Source: Spirochaetota bacterium
GTDB lineage: Bacteria > Spirochaetota > Spirochaetia > DSM-27196 > PWMO01
Reading direction: 5' to 3'
DNA: 10,951 bases
NCBI GenBank assembly: GCA_009908735.1
Contig: JAAAOR010000095.1
Coordinates: 1 to 10,951, forward strand
Below the pieces are notes generated by a model. That model saw only the letters and a list, made by a program, of their open reading frames with translations, was not told the origin of the DNA and made no database searches. The position numbers and the translations under genes are program-made. Positions 7,626 to 10,951 of this stretch are shown here, in pieces; the first letter of the stretch is position 1; every line of letters starts with the position of its first letter.

Positions 7626-7725
7626 CCGGAAGTGCCCTGCGTCCTCGATCTCGTTTCCCCCTCGCCGAGCCCGAATGCTAAATCAAACGAGGAAGGGGCG
7701 CAACCATGCCGTTGGCTCCGCGCGG

Positions 7726-7756
7726 TTGGACGCCGTCTACGGGCTCATTGTATAGT
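7726..7756 (+). promoter_or_regulatory. Putative promoter of the UDPGP-hisI pair
   Basis: TATAGT at 7751-7756 (5 of 6 to -10) lies 21 bp before the start codon, with a weak TTGGAC at 7726-7731 and a long 19-bp spacer. On the opposite strand an overlapping TACAAT (plus 7752-7747) could serve the divergent DHH gene, so the two directions may compete. By-eye only; the -35 is poor. Confidence 0.3.
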
Positions 7757-7776
7757 TTTAGGTGAGGAGCAATACG

Positions 7777-9354
7777 ATGAGCGAGATTCCACAGGCAATA
7801 ATCAGGAACATGGAGGGGAAGGACATCGACGTTGGGCTTACCTCTCGTATTCTCGAGAACTACAACGCCGGCAAATACGATCACATCGAGCCGGTGGAGG
7901 TGAAAGAGATCCCGCGCGTCGACGGAGAGCATGTGGTAGACATGACCGGCGACGTCACATTCCGGCTCGACAGCACGACCGCCGAATCACGCCTGACCCG
8001 GATTCTCGGTCCCGATCGCCGGGCAGCTGATTTCGCACGCAGCGAGGGCGATGAGCTCGTCTTCGGCAAGGCGGAGCTCGAGGTCCTCGGTACGCATCTC
8101 CTCCCCAGGGTGGCCTACGGGGTGCTCAACGGCGGGTCGGCGACCAGCTACGCGGACTACAAGAAGAACGCCAAGCTCGACGAAAACCTTCTCGAGCTCC
8201 TCGGCGAGGAGTTCGAGCATCTCGCAGAAATCTCTCGAGGCCGATCGAAGGGCATCACCCCCGCCTTCCTGCAGCCCGACGGCACGCCGGGCCCGAGCTT
8301 CCTCGAGCTCAAGATGCGCAGTCTCCTGATCCTCGCGCTGCAGTACGAGCTGCGCGCGGGTGAGGAAGCCTCGAAGCTGCCCGATCCTGCCGCACCTCTG
8401 TTTCAGATGACGAGCGTCTACAATACCGGGGAAATTGCCCGCGTTTACGAGGAGTACCGTCGCAGCCCGATGCTTGCCGACCTCATCGAGGCGACTGGCA
8501 TCGACATCACCCGCGCCGAAACGGGCGTGCAGCCCCTTCTTGCCGCTTACACTCATTCCGAGGAGGGCCGTCCGAAGCGCATATTCGCACGTGCCTACGG
8601 ACAAGAAGGCGAGACGCTGCCGATTCCCGGCGGACACGGGCAGAACTTCCAGGTCTTGCGCGATATCTATAAAGGCCTCTACGAGAACGGGACATACTTT
8701 GCCTATATCGGCAACGTCGACAACCTCGGTTTCACCGTCGACCCCGCCTCGGTGGCCTATCTCGCCCTCAGTGGCAAACAGGCTGCCTTCGACTTTTCCT
8801 TCCGTACCTCGGTGGACGTCAAAGGCGGCATTCTGGTGGTCGATCAGAACGATCGGATGAACGCCGCCGACCTCGGCGTGGCGATCGGGAAAGATGAGGT
8901 CGCCGAAGCTGAGAGTAAGGGCAAGAAGATCCTCTTCAACTGCGCGACCGGCCTGTTCAATCTCGAATATCTCGTCGGCGCCATCGATCATATCATCGAG
9001 AACCTGCCCGTGCGCTTCAGCGACCAGGACAAGGACGCGGGGAAGTACTCGCAGGCGGAACAGGTCACGTGGGAGATCATCGGGATGCTCGACGACTTCG
9101 TCGTCTTCGGCGTCGACAAGTACGAGCGCTTCCTCGCTGCAAAGGTTCTCCTCGAGACCCTCATGACAAGCGGTGTAAAGCTCGACCATCCTGCCTACCC
9201 AACCGACGAGGACCCCGCAGCCGACCTCCGCGGCACAGCCCGAAAACTGCACGCCGGTCTCGAGCGCAAGCTCAGCACCGTCTACGGCATGAAGCGGGAG
9301 GGCGAGCGATGGGTCCCGAAGCCTGTCGACGAGCTTCGCGAGGAGCTCGCGTGA
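7777..9354 (+). CDS. UDPGP-family UTP-sugar-1-phosphate uridylyltransferase
   Basis: A 525-residue soluble protein of the eukaryote-like (type 1) UDPGP family, which makes UDP-sugars from UTP and a sugar 1-phosphate, most often glucose or N-acetylglucosamine. The fold signatures appear in order: a glycine loop LNGGSATSY (117-125), a segment [24 protein letters not shown] (about 158-184) matching the family's Lys-containing region, PIPGGHGQ (282-289), [12 protein letters not shown] (312-323, the metal and sugar site), KGGILVV (349-355) and [13 protein letters not shown] (387-399). The glycine loop deviates from the usual NGGLGTxMG: the second glycine is Ala and the last MG is Tyr-Ala, so substrate or catalysis may differ. 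The ATG at 7777 follows GGTGAGGAG with about 6 nt spacing. Its TGA overlaps the hisI start by 4 bp. The family is sure; the exact sugar is not. Confidence 0.85.
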   Translation: MSEIPQAIIRNMEGKDIDVGLTSRILENYNAGKYDHIEPVEVKEIPRVDGEHVVDMTGDVTFRLDSTTAESRLTRILGPDRRAADFARSEGDELVFGKAELEVLGTHLLPRVAYGVLNGGSATSYADYKKNAKLDENLLELLGEEFEHLAEISRGRSKGITPAFLQPDGTPGPSFLELKMRSLLILALQYELRAGEEASKLPDPAAPLFQMTSVYNTGEIARVYEEYRRSPMLADLIEATGIDITRAETGVQPLLAAYTHSEEGRPKRIFARAYGQEGETLPIPGGHGQNFQVLRDIYKGLYENGTYFAYIGNVDNLGFTVDPASVAYLALSGKQAAFDFSFRTSVDVKGGILVVDQNDRMNAADLGVAIGKDEVAEAESKGKKILFNCATGLFNLEYLVGAIDHIIENLPVRFSDQDKDAGKYSQAEQVTWEIIGMLDDFVVFGVDKYERFLAAKVLLETLMTSGVKLDHPAYPTDEDPAADLRGTARKLHAGLERKLSTVYGMKREGERWVPKPVDELREELA

Positions 9355-9725
9355 GCGGCCTTGAGACGCCTGGCGGCGCACCCGCGCTCGACTTCGAAAA
9401 GCTCGGCGGCATCGTGACCGCCGTAGCACAGGACGAGGAAACCCGCGAGGTACGCATGGTCGGCTTCATGGACCGCGAGGCGTGGGAGCGCACCCTTGCG
9501 ACCGGCTATGCGCACTACCACTCCCGCTCGCGCGGGCGACTGTGGAGGAAAGGTGAGTCATCCGGCAACGTGCAGGAGGTGCGCGAGATTCGCGTCGACT
9601 GCGATCAGGACGCCGTGCTGCTTCTCGTGAGACAAGCGGGCGATGTGACCTGCCACACGGGAGCACGGACGTGCTTCTACCGCCGCCTGGAAGACGGGCG
9701 ACTTGTGCGGGTCGAAGACGGGTAG
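9351..9725 (+). CDS. hisI: Phosphoribosyl-AMP cyclohydrolase
   Basis: A 124-residue soluble metalloenzyme that opens the adenine ring of phosphoribosyl-AMP, the third step of histidine biosynthesis. It is a stand-alone HisI with no fused pyrophosphohydrolase (HisE) part. Motifs: [20 protein letters not shown] (36-55), [19 protein letters not shown] (57-75), the metal site VDCDQDA (82-88; Asp83, Cys84, Asp85, Asp87) and CHTGARTC (101-108; Cys101 and Cys108), followed by FYR. These match the aspartates that bind magnesium and the three cysteines that bind zinc in characterised HisI. The start is GTG at 9351, in a GTGA overlap with the stop of the UDPGP gene, with AGGAG 5 nt upstream, so translation is probably coupled. 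No other his gene is in the window. It converges on dcd with a 24-bp gap and no visible terminator. Confidence 0.96.
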   Translation: MSGLETPGGAPALDFEKLGGIVTAVAQDEETREVRMVGFMDREAWERTLATGYAHYHSRSRGRLWRKGESSGNVQEVREIRVDCDQDAVLLLVRQAGDVTCHTGARTCFYRRLEDGRLVRVEDG

Positions 9726-9749
9726 CGCCCGGCGGCGGCAACGCGCCGA

Positions 9750-10274
9750 CTACGCGCGGCCGAGCTCGCGGTAGAGCAGACTCTGCTGGATTCCCGTATT
9801 GTTCTGGTACTTTCCGCCCTCGTACTTCTCGTAGTCTCCCTCTATCGTGTGATAGAAGATCTGGCATATCTGAACGCCGGGATAGATCCGGATCGGCTGC
9901 ACGCAGAAGATCTCAAGCGTCCAGTATCCGTGAAACCCCACATCACCGAAACCGGCGGTGATGTGGACGAAGAGTCCGAGGCGACCAATGGAGGATCGCC
10001 CCTCGAGCATGGGCACGACCCCGTCGGTTTCGGTGTACTCCACGGTGCGCCCGAGATAAAGGCGGTGTGGCTCGAGCTCGAGTCCGTCGGGGGGGATGGT
10101 CATCCGCGAGACCGGGTTTTCGGTTCGCATGTCGAGAACCGGTGCATCATACACAACGAGCTCGTCGTGCAGGCGCATGTTGTAGCTGTTGGGATTGAGC
10201 TGCTCGGGAACGAAAGGATCGATAACGATTTCTTTCCCGAGGCTCCGATGAATCTGTTTACCGGACAAGATCAT
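9750..10274 (-). CDS. dcd: dCTP deaminase
   Basis: A 174-residue soluble enzyme of the trimeric dUTPase/dCTP deaminase fold. It converts dCTP to dUTP, a route to dTTP. Motifs: MILSGKQI at the start, NPNSYNMRL (27-35), EGRSSIGRLGLFVHITAGFGD (91-111), GYWTLEIF (116-123, Glu121 being the expected catalytic glutamate), RIYPGVQICQIFYH (129-142) and the C-terminal lid GKYQNNTGIQQS (154-165). The length fits the short (about 173 residue) form common in Firmicutes-like Dcd. I cannot tell whether it also has dUTPase activity. The ATG at 10274 has a GGGGGT a few bases upstream. The gene begins 17 nt behind the U-tract of a strong intrinsic terminator, leaving no space for a promoter in between, so expression must come from readthrough or from a promoter inside or before the terminator. 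Confidence 0.95.
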   Translation of the reverse strand: MILSGKQIHRSLGKEIVIDPFVPEQLNPNSYNMRLHDELVVYDAPVLDMRTENPVSRMTIPPDGLELEPHRLYLGRTVEYTETDGVVPMLEGRSSIGRLGLFVHITAGFGDVGFHGYWTLEIFCVQPIRIYPGVQICQIFYHTIEGDYEKYEGGKYQNNTGIQQSLLYRELGRA

Positions 10275-10291
10275 TGCGGCACCCCCGGAGC

Positions 10292-10339
10292 AAAAAAAAC
10301 GCCGGGCGTCTCCGCGTTTCGGAGCTACCCGGCGACGTT
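10292..10339 (-). terminator. Strong intrinsic terminator between the 56-codon gene and dcd
   Basis: Read on the minus strand, CGCCGGG (plus 10334-10328) pairs perfectly with CCCGGCG (plus 10306-10300), and inside this CTCCG pairs with CGGAG around a 5-nt loop (plus 10324-10310). The hairpin is followed directly by eight T residues (plus 10299-10292). A short GTT/AAC pairing may extend the base. This is a textbook factor-independent terminator for the small gene that ends at 10358. On the plus strand there is no T-run, so it should act in one direction only. Confidence 0.9.
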
Positions 10340-10357
10340 CTCATGAACGCTGCGTCC

Positions 10358-10528
10358 TCACATGAGGTCTTTGGGACGACGACCCTGATTCCCGGTCTTT
10401 TCGCAGACCGCGTAGTGTTTCATCTTCCCGTTTTCGAAGACCGACTTCATAATGATTTTCCCGCCCCAGCGGCTCACCAGCGCGTGCGCACCTTCGCGAC
10501 GAGCATTCTTGGAAATGTTTCCAGCCAT
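10358..10528 (-). CDS. Small basic protein of unknown function, 56 residues
   Basis: An ATG at 10528, preceded by AGGGAG with 7 nt spacing, opens 56 codons ending in TGA. I do not recognise the family. The protein is strongly basic (7 Lys and 5 Arg against 4 acidic residues), with a single cysteine (Cys42) and tryptophan (Trp21). It begins MAGNISKNARREGAHA, has a mixed centre RWGGKIIMKSVFENGKMKHY (20-39) that could form a short beta hairpin, and a tail VCEKTGNQGRRPKDLM (41-56). No signal peptide or membrane segment. Small, basic, Gly/Lys/Arg-rich proteins of this sort are often RNA- or ribosome-associated, but that is only a guess. Its ribosome site, a TTGACA promoter element upstream and a strong terminator downstream all support a real, independently transcribed gene. 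Confidence 0.8.
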   Translation of the reverse strand: MAGNISKNARREGAHALVSRWGGKIIMKSVFENGKMKHYAVCEKTGNQGRRPKDLM

Positions 10529-10577
10529 TGATGGACTCCCTTTATGTTTATGCTAGTTGTCGGTTTGAACTCGCCCT

Positions 10578-10607
10578 AACTTAGTACACTGCATGGCCGG
10601 CTGTCAA
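10578..10607 (-). promoter_or_regulatory. Putative promoter of the 56-codon gene
   Basis: A perfect -35 hexamer TTGACA is present on the minus strand (plus 10607-10602). Possible -10 elements are TAAGTT at 18 bp (plus 10583-10578) or TACTAA at 15 bp (plus 10586-10581), both only moderate matches. The -35 lies between two copies of the palindrome GCCGGC (10596-10601 and 10615-10620), which could be a protein-binding site or a hairpin in transcripts arriving from folB. This occupies most of the roughly 100-bp gap between folB and the small gene; nothing else is evident there. Confidence 0.45.
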
Positions 10608-10628
10608 GCAAAATGCCGGCGCTACCAG

Positions 10629-10951
10629 TCAGTCACGAGCCCAGGTTACGCGGGCGTAGGAGTGGGAGGCATCGGGAAGGGCGCCGGGCTTGCGGCATTC
10701 GACGGTGACCCCGGCCGCGCGGCCATCCCGCGAGAGCTCCTCCGCCACCGCCCGCGCCAAAGTCTCGATGAGCACGTAGCGTCCCTGCGTGGCCAGCGTG
10801 CGAACGCGCGCGGCCGCATCGGCGTAATCGACAGCGGCACCGAGCTCGTCCTGCGCGGGCCCGCTGCTGCCGGGGGCGCTCCCGCCGGGCCCAACGGGGG
10901 CGCTTTCGCCGCGCCGACCGCCTCCCCCGGGGCCGTACTCGATCTCGAAGG
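10629..10951 (-). CDS. folB: Dihydroneopterin aldolase, C-terminal part (cut by window edge)
   Basis: The frame enters from the right edge and ends at TGA (10631-10629), giving 106 residues of the C-terminal part. FolB cleaves 7,8-dihydroneopterin to 6-hydroxymethyl-7,8-dihydropterin and glycolaldehyde in folate synthesis. Matching features are a beta strand FEIEY, VDYADAAARVRTLA, GRYVLIETLARAVAEEL and the signature RKPGALPDA, whose lysine is the expected catalytic base. The N-terminal catalytic Glu region is outside the window. Between FEIEY and VDYAD there are 34 residues where the E. coli enzyme has about 17; the extra part is a Gly/Pro/Ser/Ala stretch. Codon pattern and frame are otherwise continuous, and the insertion sits in a surface loop in known structures of the fold, so the enzyme is probably still functional. 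It is upstream of the 56-codon gene on the same strand. Confidence 0.87.
   Translation of the reverse strand, partial: FEIEYGPGGGGRRGESAPVGPGGSAPGSSGPAQDELGAAVDYADAAARVRTLATQGRYVLIETLARAVAEELSRDGRAAGVTVECRKPGALPDASHSYARVTWARD
10871..10904. repeat. Short repeat inside the folB low-complexity insertion
   Basis: CGGGGGCGCT occurs at 10871-10880 and again at 10895-10904, a 24-bp (8-codon) period. The coded repeat is roughly ESAPVGPG then GSAPGSSG. It forms the core of the extra Gly/Pro/Ser/Ala stretch in FolB, which suggests the insertion grew by in-frame duplication of GC-rich sequence. Confidence 0.6.

Noticed and set aside
7987..9429. A 480-codon open frame on the minus strand opposite the UDPGP gene
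   Set aside because: The plus-strand product has clear family motifs throughout; the antisense frame has none and no supported start.
9726..9749. GC-rich gap between hisI and dcd as a shared bidirectional terminator
   Set aside because: Only 24 bp, no perfect stem and no T- or A-run on either side.
10596..10620. Paired GCCGGC palindromes downstream of folB as a terminator
   Set aside because: No T-run follows on the minus strand, and the interval holds the TTGACA element of the next gene, so a regulatory role or chance is more likely.
10646..10894. An 82-codon minus-strand open frame near the right edge
   Set aside because: It overlaps folB in another frame on the same strand. The FolB motifs (DYADA, LIETLA, RKPGALPDA) identify the real frame.

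Overview
The window is a GC-rich bacterial chromosome segment carrying mostly housekeeping metabolism. There are no mobile elements, CRISPR arrays, tRNA or rRNA genes that I can see. The gene set (class I FbaB aldolase, a FakA/DegV fatty-acid-kinase fusion next to plsY, a divergent UDPGP-family nucleotidyltransferase, a PAS sensor with a HisKA_2-like core) is most reminiscent to me of a high-GC spirochaete (Spirochaetaceae-like). That assignment is an inference from family resemblance, not a search result.

Layout from left to right. A leftward gene with a flavodoxin-like N-terminus is cut by the left edge (1-34). Divergent from it is a large cytoplasmic PAS sensor protein (181-2172) with a degenerate histidine-kinase core, followed by 6-phosphogluconolactonase pgl (2255-2956). 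Convergent with pgl, only 18 bp away, is fbaB (2975-4042, minus). Divergent from fbaB is a two-gene operon (4198-6653): a one-chain fatty acid kinase (FakA kinase plus DegV/FakB lipid carrier) overlapping plsY by 1 bp. A leftward DHH-family phosphoesterase (6720-7625) faces plsY. Divergent from it is a second coupled pair: a UDPGP-family uridylyltransferase (7777-9354) overlapping hisI by 4 bp (9351-9725). Convergent with hisI is dcd, dCTP deaminase (9750-10274, minus). It lies just behind a strong intrinsic terminator that ends a 56-codon basic protein gene (10358-10528, minus). Cut by the right edge is folB, dihydroneopterin aldolase (10629-10951, minus).

How the genes fit together. The clearest functional unit is the fatty acid kinase and plsY pair: the first should make acyl-phosphate and the second uses acyl-phosphate to acylate glycerol-3-phosphate, which is the entry step of phospholipid synthesis. 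pgl, fbaB and the UDPGP protein serve sugar-phosphate metabolism (pentose phosphate pathway, gluconeogenesis or glycolysis, and nucleotide sugars). hisI, dcd and folB belong to histidine, pyrimidine deoxynucleotide and folate synthesis.

I found no undescribed system with strong support. The best leads are the fused acyl-phosphate producer coupled to its consumer, the pseudokinase-like PAS sensor, the NHH substitution in the DHH protein together with its missing conventional start codon, the 56-residue protein with its own promoter and terminator, and the terminator placed so close to dcd that dcd has no room for a promoter behind it. All promoter calls are by-eye matches to sigma-70 consensus and are weak evidence.
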